The notes beneath the pieces are model-generated. The model worked only from the letters and a program-made list of their open reading frames with translations. It was not told the origin of the DNA and did not search any database. Both the position numbers and the translations under genes were made by a program. DNA of 64,000 nucleotides from Leptodontidium sp. MPI-SDFR-AT-0119 (Eukaryota; Ascomycota; Leotiomycetes; Helotiales; Leptodontidiaceae): positions 1,240,001-1,304,000 of the forward strand of contig JAHLEZ010000020.1 in the NCBI GenBank assembly GCA_020726505.1. The letters run 5' to 3'. This document shows positions 30,323 through 40,780 of this stretch, one piece after another. Position 1 is the stretch's first letter. The number at the start of each line of letters is the position of its first letter.

Positions 30323-30792
30323 TTACAAAGTTTTATGTTGGAAGAGTGATCTGTGCAGCTCCTTATCGTCAATATAGTACAGTGTCTGGCAGCCAGGTGT
30401 ATCATCAACGACCTCATTCGATATCAACCTCCATCTGTGAGCCTGATCTGGATAATAGATGAGAGACGGAAGCCTCCAGCTCTTCATTAATATTAATCTC
30501 CCTCTCCGGAATTCAAAAGCAGCATGTTGCTTCCGTTGGCGATCGCAGCTTGGAAACACATTTGCGGGGTCAGTATATTCAAGTCAGTATCATATACCCT
30601 CATTTGTTCCTGCTTCCTCATGTACTTCACGGCTATCCGCTCGATCTCGGATGGATCGGACGAAGAAACCCGAAGACTTTGAGCAGTCCTCCACATGTCT
30701 CGTTCCCGAACCATGAACGTGATCCAGAGAGAGTCGGGCGTTTCAGCCAGCGTAGTTGGATCCTGCAGAATTAAGCTTGCTGAAATAGACAA
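30323..30792 (-). pseudogene. decayed hypothetical fungal gene, at least two frameshifts
   Basis: The first frame (from 30792) reads SEIERIAVKYMRKQEQMRVY then LNILTPQMCFQAAIANGSNM. It stops at 30493, but a one-base shift gives EININEELEASV, and a further shift joins YYPDQAHRWR and YIDDKELHRSLF to a stop at 30323. The three pieces follow each other without a plausible intron. The layout reminds me of a repetitive fungal family with a conserved 'LTPQxCFxAA-xDGTNxILL' stretch, but I cannot name it securely. Confidence 0.45.
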
Positions 30793-31252
30793 TGGAAAGG
30801 ATAACCATACTATGTCGAAACAACTCGAACAGTATCTCTAGCCACCTACTCACCACATTGTATGGGGTCTTTTCTCTTTTGGGAGTGATGTTTAATAAAT
30901 CTTCATATTTGAACGTAAAGCATTTGCATAATAGAATTCAACCCAGCTGTCAACCTAATTGTGAACTTTGAAAATTTTCTCCCTTGCTTGTGACAAATGA
31001 CAGTAGGATCAATCTACAGATGGATGAGAATGCTGCCGACGGTTCAAGAGTGGACAGAAAAAGTTACTGATCATGATCGAGCAGGGGAAAGAAAGTAACT
31101 CCCACGAAGGATATCACTTTCACCTGAACCGCGCTCACACACTCGCGCACGTCAGAGTTTATCCAGAATTCAACCCCCACCACTTGGTGTTGATACAATC
31201 CCAATTGTCCAGCCAATCACCCTCACAGATGTTTCCTTAGTTACAGTACTTT
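30793..31252. other. intergenic, no gene recognised
   Basis: Short frames only, between two broken genes on the minus strand. Confidence 0.4.
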
Positions 31253-32079
31253 TTAGAATGTTAAAACCGTCCTAAAGAATCCGTCACCCGCTTCATTAAA
31301 GCTTTCTACGCTATGCTCCTCACCCTTGCCATTGTCTTCTTCTAGCAGCCGCTTCCAATCTCCGAGGCTCCTTCCAAGCTCGGCCGTAGACACGAAGTTT
31401 GTGTTCAAAGGCACATCCAGTACGACCCGGCGCTGGGATGGTTCCGAACAGATGGGCTCGTAATTATGACAGGTCTTTGCAACATCAATTGGCTCCATAA
31501 GTAGGATATCTCCCTGGTCGTCGCCCGAGTATAAGTGTGAGGTTTTTGACATGGCCAAAAAGGAATAGGATGTTGGCCAACCTATCAGGCCTCGCCATAT
31601 TCGTGATCTGGTCCGGATCCGGATTTAACAACACCGCAAGATTCTGAACGCGCTTGAGGTTTGCAGAATCATAGAGGCACTCCAATTCGTCCATGGTTTC
31701 GCTGTACCAATCATTTTCGTGGAACAGAGTAAATTTGTCGAAACGACGATATAAATATCTCTCTGGTGGTCGAAGTATGTTTCTGAGGTCGAACCCCCCA
31801 CGGCAAACCTTGGGATATAGAATTTCGATGCGACAGAGTAGGACTCTGGACAGGCAAAGAGCACAGATGGCCCTTGGTGTCCGACGTCACTGCCACCTTA
31901 TCATGGTCACGTCTTGTTTTCCTCAACCACTTTTCTCGGACATTGACGACCCTTGGATCGGGCAGAGCATCCTTCCAGATCTTCAGCCGTAGTTCAATGG
32001 GCAGTCGATTGAATAATGTGAACATCAGACGCGAAGGCGCACTTGAAGGGTCGTCGTGGTTGGAAGGAGTAGGAGTCAT
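31253..32079 (-). pseudogene. 2EXR-domain (F-box-like) gene with three frame changes
   Basis: The start at ATG 32079 is followed by the 2EXR signature FTLFNRLPIELRLKIW. Homology-like sequence then jumps frame three times: PSVLFACPESYSVASKFYIP (frame 2, near 31865), RRFDKFTLFHENDW (frame 3, near 31740) and DDQGDILLMEPIDVAKTC (frame 2 again, near 31515), ending at 31253. The distances are far too short for introns, and each jump is one base. 2EXR proteins are abundant, fast-evolving and of unknown function in Pezizomycotina. This copy is either a pseudogene or affected by sequence errors, though three errors in 400 bp would be unusual. Confidence 0.75.
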
Positions 32080-32440
32080 TTGTGGGATCGTGTGGCAGAA
32101 GAGAACTGGTGCGGTTCGGATAGGAAAAATCTAAATGCGTGAAGTTGATGACCTGTTATTTTTGACGTGTACCATCCTCCTTTTGCAGCTGACGATGGAA
32201 TTCAGGGGAATAAGCATCATCATATAAGGACGCTTCGTACTGCGTTTGATACCTTGATAATAGCGTTTCTATTCTGTCCTCTGCTTTATCTAGCGGTGCT
32301 GTGGTGGCAGTTTTTTGGTCCGCACCTGTCTCTAGGAGCGACGTCCTCTGTATACGGAGGTAGCTGGGGCACGCATCGAGGTGAGCCCCAACATCTTCAT
32401 TCGGACAGATGACTGACTCTTTGACTAAGCCGCCTCGGAT

Positions 32441-33177
32441 TCATACGCAAGAACAACGACAAGAACAAGCAACACGCCTAGGATCGTATCCCATAAATCC
32501 TCTTTCCATTTCAAGTTTGCTCAGGAGTTTATCAAGCGATAAGTGTATAAGAAGTATTGCAGGTTGTACGTCATTCGCTTTTCTTTTGCAATCGTCAATC
32601 TCCTCGCGTACGCCGATATAAAGGTCCGATAGCCAATCTAGCTCTGACCAAAATGGTAAGTCGATGATCGGCATGTCAAAGTCTGCCATGTCGGTTTCGC
32701 AAGGAAGTTGGGCTTTGATAGCTGCAGTGTATTCATCAGCCATGCCCTTTACGAGTAGTATTTGTCCTCAAGTTTTGAGACATGATCCGGCAGTCGTGAA
32801 AACACGGTCCTAAGCATGGAGTGTCTTTCGTGTTCCGACACTAGGCTCATGTGAAGACCCGACAGCCTTGGCTCGATTATCGTCAAGGCCAGGATAGTAT
32901 CCATAGCCATAGTGGCTTGGAGGTAAATCGCCACAGCATCTTGCAACATGCTACTATAGCTAGCGATCTCTTTGCCATAGCCAGCGGCTTCGACTTCAAG
33001 CGAGAGAACTTTTTCGCTTTCGAACTGAACCTCCTCAATTTCGTCGATCATCACTTTGCGTGAAACTTTGATTATTCGCCCCTGAGCAGTGGTTGGTGCC
33101 AGCCTAGGAGAGTTCGGCGAGCAGACAGTGCTACATGGACCTTGTGATGTCGTTGCTGAGTGCCTTGGATTGTACAT
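32441..33177 (-). CDS. hypothetical protein in two adjoining frames (142 + 100 codons)
   Basis: A frame from ATG 33177 to a stop at 32749 is followed six bases later by a second frame from ATG 32743 to 32441. The first has an acidic-to-helical middle (IDEIEEVQFESEKVLSLEVE) and the second a leucine-rich helix block (LIHLSLDKLLSKLEMERGF). They may be one gene split by an indel or an unrecognised intron. I recognise no domain. The upstream flank of the first start is the MADS repeat, copy 2, so the promoter may come from that repeat. Confidence 0.4.
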
Positions 33178-33223
33178 CGTATTTAAACTGCTTAGCGTTA
33201 CCCTAGATGGCGAAGCTACGCAG

Positions 33224-34189
33224 TATTATAATTTCTCTGCGGTGGCTACGAATGTGCTCGTTGCAATGGCTGCTGTATCGAAAATATTTGCCGTATCGTA
33301 GATGGAAGCTTGAGAAGTCCCGACCTCTGCGGGTCTCTAAAGGTTGATAGGTTTGGATTGTGCCTCCCAGTTCCTCATTTGAGAATGATAATCTCGTAAA
33401 TTTCAGAGGTGTTTAAGGCGGGAGCCGATTTGGCTAGCGACTGTACGTAGTGAGATCTAGTTCAGGCAGCGATAAGATAGGTAACCCTTCTTCCGTCGTT
33501 GTAGTAGCGATTGGGCTTCAAAAATGGCAGCCTCCAGAAATGGCTCCTCCAGGAAATGGCTGTCCAATATTTGGCCGCTCTGTTTCCGGCCAGACTCCAA
33601 TTACGTGCGCATGAATAATAATCACTCAAAATTGTTCAACGTTGTACAGTACTGTAAGACACGGCTCAGAATAACGACTCTTCAAAGCCTCAGGCCTAAT
33701 GCTCGAAGTGCATCGAAACTAACCTGAGCAGATCACTTTTGGCATTAATGGATAGTGTAAACGTCAAACGAAATGAAGAGGGGAAAAGAAGAAAGAGAAA
33801 GAACGAGGGGATAAACAGGAGGAAGGAAACCTTGATTAAGAAAGCCTATGAATTAGGAGAATTCGATGGTATCGATGTAGCTCTGATCATTTGCAAGCAT
33901 GGCCGATATACTACATATAGCTCCAAGGGTTATGCATCACGGCTACCGTCTATGGCAGAGATAGTAAGTAAAGCGATTGCTTGCTTGAAATATACGACAG
34001 TACTGATAGTCATTTAGCAAAATGCCTATCCTCTCCCAAAAAATTTGCTGCCGGAAGACGTCGAAAAGCGCCTCTCAAACAAGAGAAAAGAGATTATTAA
34101 AGACGAATAACAAGGAAGATGACTGGGCTATTTGTAAATGGATAGACAATCAGAAATATTTCGAAAGTGAAACTAAATCCACAGGTGTA
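33224..34189 (+). repeat. ~966-bp dispersed repeat, copy 2 (carries a MADS-box-like gene)
   Basis: It is colinear with 15952-16908. The shared block starts at tattataatt and ends at ggtgta. Differences are scattered substitutions and one- to five-base indels. Both copies have the same ~520-bp leader before the gene, which includes two caggaaatggct-type short repeats and a pair of ggccgctctgtttccggcc half-palindromes. Confidence 0.85.
33748..34110 (+). CDS. MADS-box-like protein, intact copy, 102 aa, one intron
   Basis: Exons are 33748-33963 and 34018-34110, joined by a 54-nt intron (GTAAGT...TTTAG). The product starts MDSVNVKRNEEGKRRKRKNE and has a short SRF/MADS-type core: RRKETLIKKAYELG, DVALIICKHGRYTTYSS (about residues 23-58), then PSMAEI, QNAYPLPKNLLPEDVEKRL and a basic-acidic end. 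MADS domains bind CArG-type DNA as dimers. Short fungal members of this kind lack the SAM-type extension of Mcm1. Nothing in the window shows expression. The frame is intact, unlike copy 1, which lost one A in exon 2. Confidence 0.7.
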
Positions 34190-34232
34190 ACGTCTGTCCC
34201 TGCGTCCCGAGACGCACCCTCACGAGACAAAC

Positions 34233-34485
34233 TGTTAGAATACGGTGAGCTGTTTTGACTTCTTTGGTACTCTCTTGCCATGAGTCACGGGACTCTTATC
34301 ACATGATGATTGACTCATCTGTTTCCTTTGTTGCCTACTTCAAGCCTATTGAGTAGTGCATATAAGCACCTGTAGTTACAGTCTTAGAACAGTAACTCTT
34401 CCGCTACCAATTTACCAGAATGATTGGTGATCTGACCCGTGACCTGCTCTGTTAACAGGTCAAAACAGCCCACGGTATTCTAACA
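34233..34485. mobile_element. 253-bp element with 27-bp terminal inverted repeats (copia-type solo LTR or MITE)
   Basis: It starts TGTTAGAATACGGTGAGCTG and ends in the inverse complement with two mismatches in 27 bases (...GTATTCTAACA). TG...CA ends and an internal tgcatataag TATA-like box fit a copia solo LTR, whereas the length of the inverted ends fits a MITE. No clear target duplication is seen (caaac against gccaa). Confidence 0.65.
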
Positions 34486-35005
34486 GCCAACCGTTGCCCA
34501 CATTGAGCAGCCGCCTGGAGAGGGTTTGCCCAAGGTCCGAGGCAGGACTCAATATCCGGTCCATTTTCTATCAGTACCACGCCCAGAATACCAATGATAG
34601 TCCCAGAGTTGTCTCTGCCAGCGTTCTCAAAAGCCCAGCTAGGCCTAGCTTTTTCTCAGCCCGCCTACGCTTAGCCCAGCTCAGCTTGACCTTGGAGCAT
34701 TCAGCTACGCCTAAGCTTAGCCTAGGGTTAATGATTAGCGCGGCTCAGCTACTGCTTCAAGCGTAGCTGGGCTGGGCTGAGAAGTAGAGTCATGTGAGGA
34801 TATACTCCCATTGGGTTTCCCCCCGCTTCGGATAATTCGGGCTGGTGATCATACATTATTAAACCTTAATTTCCCACCTAAATTATATGAAGATACTAGC
34901 ATAATTAATACATACATATCGTGCACAGGTATCCTGTGCGTAATCAATTAATTTTTGAGCTTTGCACTTCGATTTCTTTAGTTTTTGATTATCGACTCTG
35001 GCAGT
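34486..35005. other. repeat-rich leader with agcccagct motifs
   Basis: At 34630-34790 the strings cccagct, ctaagcttagc and agctgggctgggctgag alternate in both orientations, resembling subterminal repeats of a hAT element. The hAT relic starts right after it. The exact element border was not found. Confidence 0.45.
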
Positions 35006-35947
35006 ATGGCGTCTCCCAGCAATCCCATTGATATCGACGACGATAATACGTCTGATTTAACAACATTACAATTAGGTGATACGCCTACAGATCCTTTCGA
35101 CAACGAAGCTCCGGCTATTCAAGCTCTTTTCCAAGCCACCGAAAAAGCTCAATATTAGCGAGCTTTGAGTGCTATCCCTCGCGAGCACCAAGTCAAAATC
35201 AATGGTGTATGGTACGTTAAATACGCCAATTACAGGTCTAAAGCAGAGAGGAAAACAGCGTGGTATTGGGACCCGGATTAAGCAGAGGAGTTGTTGCGTG
35301 TTTCTCATGGTATCCTGGATTGCTTTCCCTTCACTTTTTAGGGCTAAAACTGACGATATTAAGGCCCTGGACAAAATAGGAAGGTTTGGCACTATATACA
35401 CGATTGCACCGAAACCTAATACACCTCTGCTAGTAGTGAGAATAAGGCGGAGCACCTCCGAAAGGCCCATTCGATTACTAAGCATGGACATAAAACCCCT
35501 TAACGAGCAAGACTCCCTTTCAGGAGACTAGGTCAGGAACCTGTAAAGGTACGCCAATCCGAGGGCTACGTCAATTTGGCATATAAGGTGATGAAACAAC
35601 CATTTTTAGAAGCCCTGGTTACCTTTATAGTTATTTGTCAACTGTCCTTTACTCTTCTTATTAGCGATCTCTTTATAGAGTTTCTTGAAGTACTCTACTC
35701 AACGATCCGAGACTTGATTCCAGCGTCTAGTAATACACTACGTACTTATGTTATAGATATGTTTGCTCAGCGGAAAACGAAAGTAAAGAAAGCTTTACAC
35801 GATTCCCTAAGTTTAATACACTTCTCGTTTGATTTATGGACGTCTCCAAACCACCTAGCTTTACTAGGAGTCGTCGCACACTACCTTGACGAACGTGGCC
35901 GTACTCGATTAGTAAGTCATATTTATTATTTAACATTTTCCCTCTAA
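35006..35947 (+). pseudogene. hAT transposase relic with stops and frame changes
   Basis: The frame opens MASPSNPIDIDDDNTSDL at 35006, stops at TAG 35156, and continues in the same frame (HQVKINGVWYVKYANYRSKA) to a TAA. Further on, from 35570, another frame reads YKVMKQPFLEALVTFIV, TLRTYVIDMFAQRKTKVKKAL and FDLWTSPNHLALLGVVAHYL, the hAT signature before the catalytic core. It ends near 35947. The 3' core and dimerisation domain are missing. The stops are of C-to-T type. Confidence 0.7.
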
Positions 35948-35971
35948 ACCCGAACCCCGCATTTTAACACT

Positions 35972-36218
35972 TGTGACGACCGGCGATGCCTAGAGCCTCA
36001 TTTCCACCGGCTCCACTTAGTACTTCCCGAATGGGACGTACCGAGATTACCATGGTGCTAGACATACCGACCTTTTGTATATAGATCTCTTCCTTCCTTA
36101 CCTTCTTTCCTCTGTAGTTGTAGATTCTAAGTTGATGCTTGGTATCGTCATATGTCTTGTGTTGATATGTGAGGCGTCAGTTACACGTGATTGCCGTCTT
36201 TCTAGGGCAAGCGTCACA
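35972..36218. mobile_element. candidate solo LTR, 247 bp
   Basis: The ends are TGTGACGACCGG and GCGTCACA, a short TG...CA inverted terminus as in Ty3/gypsy LTRs. Inside lies a ttgtatatagat TATA-like box followed by a pyrimidine-rich stretch. No target duplication is found (acact against attgc), so the call is tentative. The sequence differs from the 186-bp LTR family. Confidence 0.45.
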
Positions 36219-36840
36219 ATTGCGACGAGGATGCGATTGAGATAGACGGCAAGTACTTGACCCTGACTAAATTAGAGGTAAGGAAGAAGGTCTTGCGTCA
36301 ATGACGCCAATCTTGAGCAATAAGTATGCTAAAACGATGCATCACTAGGCCTCGACTTATCGAAAGTAACTTCAACCTCCATCCAACGACACTTGAGCGT
36401 CAGCATTGCACCTTCATCCTTTGTGCCAACTCCCGGCCCAAAACTATTTCGAAAGGACCCCCGCGAATAGTCCCGCTTTCTCCATTCACTTGCACGTCAA
36501 ACACTTTGATATATCAGCTGGTCAGACCACCCTTCGTCCCCAAGAACCCTTGAGCCAGAGTCGAGCTTCAATCCAAGAAGAAACGATAGACCATCAAAGC
36601 TACTGTCGGCGAAAGTGCGAGCCACAATCCCCAAACCCAAGGGCAACTTTGGCGACCAGAATAACACAGCTTCTACTTTTTGAACGAGGCAATAACCGTT
36701 CAATCAGCCGCTTTGGGCTCAAATATCCTTGTCCGAGCTAAAGCACGATTGTCACACAAATTCTTATTTGTGCTTCCAACCCGAACATCTGTATTTTGGT
36801 ATCTGCGGGTCTCTTGTCACGCCCACAGACAATCACCACA
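36219..36840. promoter_or_regulatory. upstream region of the bZIP gene
   Basis: It contains no recognised gene. The last ~100 bases before ATG 36841 have CACAA/caatcaccacaatgg leader context typical of fungal start sites. The frame is open from 36796 without an ATG. Confidence 0.45.
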
Positions 36841-38019
36841 ATGGATTACGAGATAAGTTTCGATTATGCCGGCAACCCGCTCAATGGCAACTCATATTTG
36901 GACAACAACCTTCTCACACCAAACATCTTCAATGCTTCTGACTACGACTTCAGCAACATGCCGAACTTCTCTCCTCCAGTTAGTGAGTCGCAGATGAACA
37001 TGCTGGATATGCAAGTCAATCCACAATTAGCCAGAGTGAAGATGCCAGGGGATTACGTCAATGGTAGCGAGTATTTTCCTACCTTCCCAGCGAGCACATC
37101 TCCGATCTCATGGATAACGGCGAGCACAATAGTCCCAGCAGCTCTGTCCATGACCACGTCCAGCGACCTGCCAGCAGATGGGATTCTGCAGTTCGTACCT
37201 TTTCAAGATGCATCAGAGCCACGGTCACTGGCAGCACAACCACTTGCTAACAGCAACCTTCCAGTAAGGGAATTGCCGCAATTGGTACCTCTGCAAGCCC
37301 AAATAGAGCCACAATTAGACACATTGGTAGCACTACCGGATGCCGACAGACAACAATGTGAAGCCGAGACCACTCATTTAGCAGGCCAGAAGAGAGCTAA
37401 ACGGACCACATGTCCTCCCAGTGCAGCTGAAAAGCCCAAGCCGAAGAGACGACGTGGTGCCAGAAAAAAGGTACGAACAGAAGAAGAACTGGCAATCAGG
37501 AGAGAGAAACACTTGCAGCGGAACAGAGACGCTGCGCAGAAGTGCCGGCAGAAGAAGCAGGTCACGGAAGCTGAGAAAAAAGAACAGATGGTCACTGAAC
37601 GTCAGAACAATCACGTTGTTTGGAATCAAGTCGCATCAGTACAAGATGAGTTGGAGTTTTTCCGGATTTTTGCCCTTGGTATAGAGTGTCACTGCCACTC
37701 TGATGACCATAAGATAGCAGCCAAGACTGGCCTGGAGACGATCATGAAGACAGCTGCCAAGCTACAGGACCAGATTGACATGTGCAATCAAAGGCGAGCC
37801 CAGATCTCCCAAGGGCTCGTCATGCAAAAGTCGGTCGGCGGCTATGCTCAGCAAGATTCCATGCAGGGCGGTCCAGGATCGACACACGATAGCCAGAGTC
37901 CCGCAATGTCACCACAGAGCTCAACCGGTCTCTTAGAACAAATGCCGAGTCCTCGTTCCACTCGCGGAAGCTCATATGCCACTCGACGACTCAACACGGA
38001 TTTCGCAAATGGCAACTGA
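36841..38019 (+). CDS. bZIP transcription factor (ATF/CREB-like basic region), 392 aa to the TGA
   Basis: Start ATG 36841 (MDYEISFDYAGNP). The first 200 residues are low-complexity and acidic/Gln-rich, as in activation domains. A lysine-arginine patch (PKPKRRRGARKK) leads into the basic region RNRDAAQKCRQKK and leucine-type heptads of about residues 218-280, the RNxxAAxKCRxRK form of Atf1/CREB-type factors that bind TGACGT-like sites. A Cys-His segment (ECHCHSDDHK) follows. The frame ends at a TGA at 38017-38019, but the same frame stays open for 76 more codons to a TAG at 38248-38250, and that tail (NADPMFALLAHMEH) looks like a conserved C-terminus. The TGA may therefore be a premature stop. 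Confidence 0.8.
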   Translation: MDYEISFDYAGNPLNGNSYLDNNLLTPNIFNASDYDFSNMPNFSPPVSESQMNMLDMQVNPQLARVKMPGDYVNGSEYFPTFPASTSPISWITASTIVPAALSMTTSSDLPADGILQFVPFQDASEPRSLAAQPLANSNLPVRELPQLVPLQAQIEPQLDTLVALPDADRQQCEAETTHLAGQKRAKRTTCPPSAAEKPKPKRRRGARKKVRTEEELAIRREKHLQRNRDAAQKCRQKKQVTEAEKKEQMVTERQNNHVVWNQVASVQDELEFFRIFALGIECHCHSDDHKIAAKTGLETIMKTAAKLQDQIDMCNQRRAQISQGLVMQKSVGGYAQQDSMQGGPGSTHDSQSPAMSPQSSTGLLEQMPSPRSTRGSSYATRRLNTDFANGN

Positions 38020-38250
38020 ATAACCCGAAAAGGATCGAATGATTCTTCCACACAGCCCGACTCTGCTGTCGACTTCAACAGCCCCCCTGGCGCCAAGAAG
38101 GATTCGCCTGTTGAAGATGAGGCCATTGAGATTCCAGTCCATGAAAAAGAGGAATTTCTTCCTTTGCGGACCTCGATGGGGAACAATGCCGACCCTATGT
38201 TTGCGCTGCTTGCACATATGGAACATACTGGCCCTGGGCAGGTCAATTAG
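38020..38250 (+). pseudogene. in-frame continuation of the bZIP gene past the TGA
   Basis: The frame reads SNDSSTQPDSAVDFNSPPG, KKDSPVEDEAIEIPVHEKEE and NNADPMFALLAHMEHTG before its TAG stop. Composition matches the upstream protein. No splice site pair removes the TGA. Confidence 0.5.
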
Positions 38251-39519
38251 CTGTGGTATTCGTTCTGCGCTGCTGAAGAGTGACTTTCATTTGGTGGAAG
38301 AATTTTGATACCCCCACTGGTTTCCTCTCGTATAATCGTTGAGGCATGGCTAATTTTCTGGTGAATGAACAAATGTAATGAGACAACTTTGCAACATCCT
38401 AAGATACATGCCTGATGAAGGTGCTCAGATGGAGCAGCTCGACGAGAGGGCTTGTGCAGGAGCAGACTTTGAAAGAATACAGACTCGAGGATCTCAATAG
38501 TGCGGGGCGAGGAACTAAGCCGCCATATGATGAGGTGAATTTTGAAAGGAAGATACGTAAGCAAAGTTAAGTGAGCGTGTTGTTGTGCTTTCTGGCGGGG
38601 ATGCCTGGAGACCCTGTAGATTGGCCGCTAAAGTAAGCATATGTCAAATAAGCATAAGTTAAGCGACAAACCGAGGAGGATTTTAGGTTTTTACTTCGGT
38701 CGTTGATAATGCTACCAGGTAATGCTACCCCGAAACCCCGCATTTCTAGGAAAGGGAATAGACAATCAAAAGGGAGAAAGGAAAGCTGAAATCAGCTTGG
38801 ACGGAAAGATCGACCTGCGAAGGACTGAAAGTCGCTAGAAGTAGTTCATTAGTTGATTGTACGTATCTTGTAGGCTCCCTCTCTTGTTGTGTAGTGCTGG
38901 GTTCTGCCTATTCACAATATGCGAAAAATCAAGTTCGCATGGTGCTGCCTCGAGAAAGGTCCACACATTTGAGAGTACCTCGGTCATAAACCTGTTCCAT
39001 CACAATCAACTCGAACCTTAGCTTCTAAATATATAAGGCATAACCTCCTTCCCGATTACCTTCGCTGTTCTCACTCAAAGATAGATTAAATGACTAACTT
39101 AAGGGAGAGACTAGCTGGGTGACCCAATGCAGAGCGTCTTGCTTGCAGATGCGTGCCACAGCCTTACACCCTCCCATGCACGTCGTTAGTCAACCGGAGA
39201 GGGTATCTAGGAGAATACCGGTAATCGGGCGAGCCACTAGGTCCTGTTAGGAACCAGAATACTCTCAGTCTCCAGAAACGGTACAACAAAATGGGCAGAG
39301 CATAAGCATGGTTCGAAAATTGTCCGACCCCTAAGCCAGTTGCAGCCAAGTTTAACTCATTCCAAATTCTCCTGTTGTCAATCAAAGTCAGAATAACGTC
39401 ATACAGAAATTCCGCAAATACAATGGGCCTCCAAGCAACAGGGCTTCACGTAGCCTCGCTGAGAGAGCGTCAAGGAGGTATTAGGCGATGACGTCTGTTG
39501 AGAACTCAAAATCGCTCAC
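38251..39519. other. no recognised gene
   Basis: It contains the 3' flank of the bZIP gene and short frames. A 15-base string cgaaaccccgcattt at 38731-38745 also occurs, with one change, at 35951 and inverted at 63473 (see findings). Confidence 0.4.
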
Positions 39520-40140
39520 TTGGAAGTATATAAATCCTCGCCCCTTGTCAGATTATGGACGGTGCAAGAAGTGGCGTTACAGACATACGTTCCGGGCCTG
39601 ACTAGCCAAGGATATCTGAACAGCAGCGCCTCCATCTTCCGGACTCTGCAATTCTGGACAACTTGTAATCTTACATGTTGCACATACCCGGTTCAGTCAG
39701 AAAGCGGAGGGGCAGCGCTTTCGTCACCAAAATTGCCTGCACAAATTGCAAAAAGAAAAGGACGAAGGCTAGTGACCCTCACAATACCAGACTCTCAGGA
39801 CGGTTGCTTACCATCGCTCAAGTGTGACGGACAGAACCCTTGCGCGCGGTGTGCAGCTTTTGATGGAGCAACGTGCAAGTGCGAAGTCACGGTTCGAGTT
39901 AGCAAAGAGGCCATGAAAGCAGAGATCGAAGAATTAAAAGCGTATCAGCAGGCGAGCGAGTTCGTCTTCAGTCATTTGGCTTCCGAAGACCGATCGGATC
40001 CAATCCTACGACAGCTCCGAGAGGGAAAAGGTCTGCAGCACATCTATAAAACATTGAAAGGAGATGCGGCAAAGGAGATGCGGCACCTTCACAGTCGGCT
40101 GGGACAATCGAGGTGCCTGGTATAGGGAGCTCAGTGCACA
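39520..40140 (+). pseudogene. mosaic relic: HET-domain fragment then Zn2Cys6 regulator fragment
   Basis: The open 201-codon frame begins with SSPLVRLWTVQEVAL, the RxWTVQE signature of HET incompatibility domains, and later holds KCDGQNPCARCAAFDG, the second half of a Zn2Cys6 cluster, plus a coiled coil (EIEELKAYQQASEF) and ILRQLREGKGLQHIYKTLKG. The first half of the cluster, ACTNCKKKRTK, is present in another frame at about 39728-39765. The segment between, ending cgctcaag|TGT, looks like an intron whose GT donor has been lost. Two unrelated gene pieces have thus become joined, and the regulator piece is a cousin of the gene at 56907. Confidence 0.6.
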
Positions 40141-40589
40141 GTCAAAGAGAGGAAGCTGTGTAACTACATTGACAGCGCCAGCGGATGATCCCGACAAGAT
40201 CCGCATAACTATAGAGATGGCATCAGGGAGCAAAGAAGGTCGGAGAGAAACATACCTCCAGTAGCAACGACACATGGATAGCAGTAACCTCAGACAACGT
40301 TCTTGTCGCGCACCTTTCTTCTCTGTATTTCTGCTGGGAATATCCAATCTTCGTTAGCCTCTGCAGACAACACTTCCTTACAGACTTCACTAAACAATGA
40401 TGGGAGAAGGGGAATTGGTCGGTGAATGACTAGAGAAATTGACCGTGTTGTTGCTCCTAAAAAATCTAATCATACGAATCTTGATGGACGATAAAAGGCG
40501 GCTTTGTTGACAAAGCTTGGTAGTGTCATCTTATCCAAGTAAGCACCATAGATCGTGAACTAACACATCCTACTCTGCTATCAGAGTGC
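40141..40589. other. left flank of the chromovirus, no gene recognised
   Basis: Short frames only, up to the target duplication TTGTT at 40590-40594. Confidence 0.4.
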
Positions 40590-40594
40590 TTGTT

Positions 40595-40780
40595 TGTCAA
40601 GGGCTCGAATCAGGTGACTTTCATACTTTTATGAAGCTATTCACAACTTTGTATCAGCCGCACGAGCTAACTCGTAAACGAACATAAAAGACAGATTTCC
40701 TTAAGAATATCTTCTCTCCTTGTAATCAATCAATTCAACCAAGTCGCAATTGTCCACGTACTTGCACTCGTTCCGTGACA
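40595..40780 (+). repeat. 5' LTR of the chromovirus
   Basis: 186 bp, TG...CA ends, identical in sequence to the 3' LTR. It has an AT-rich middle (cataaaagac) that may serve as the TATA-like element ahead of a predicted transcript start near 40722. Confidence 0.95.

Noticed and set aside
30323..30792. DUF3723-type gene
   Set aside because: The recalled DUF3723 pattern does not fit the visible motifs (LTPQMCFQAA), so no family name was assigned.
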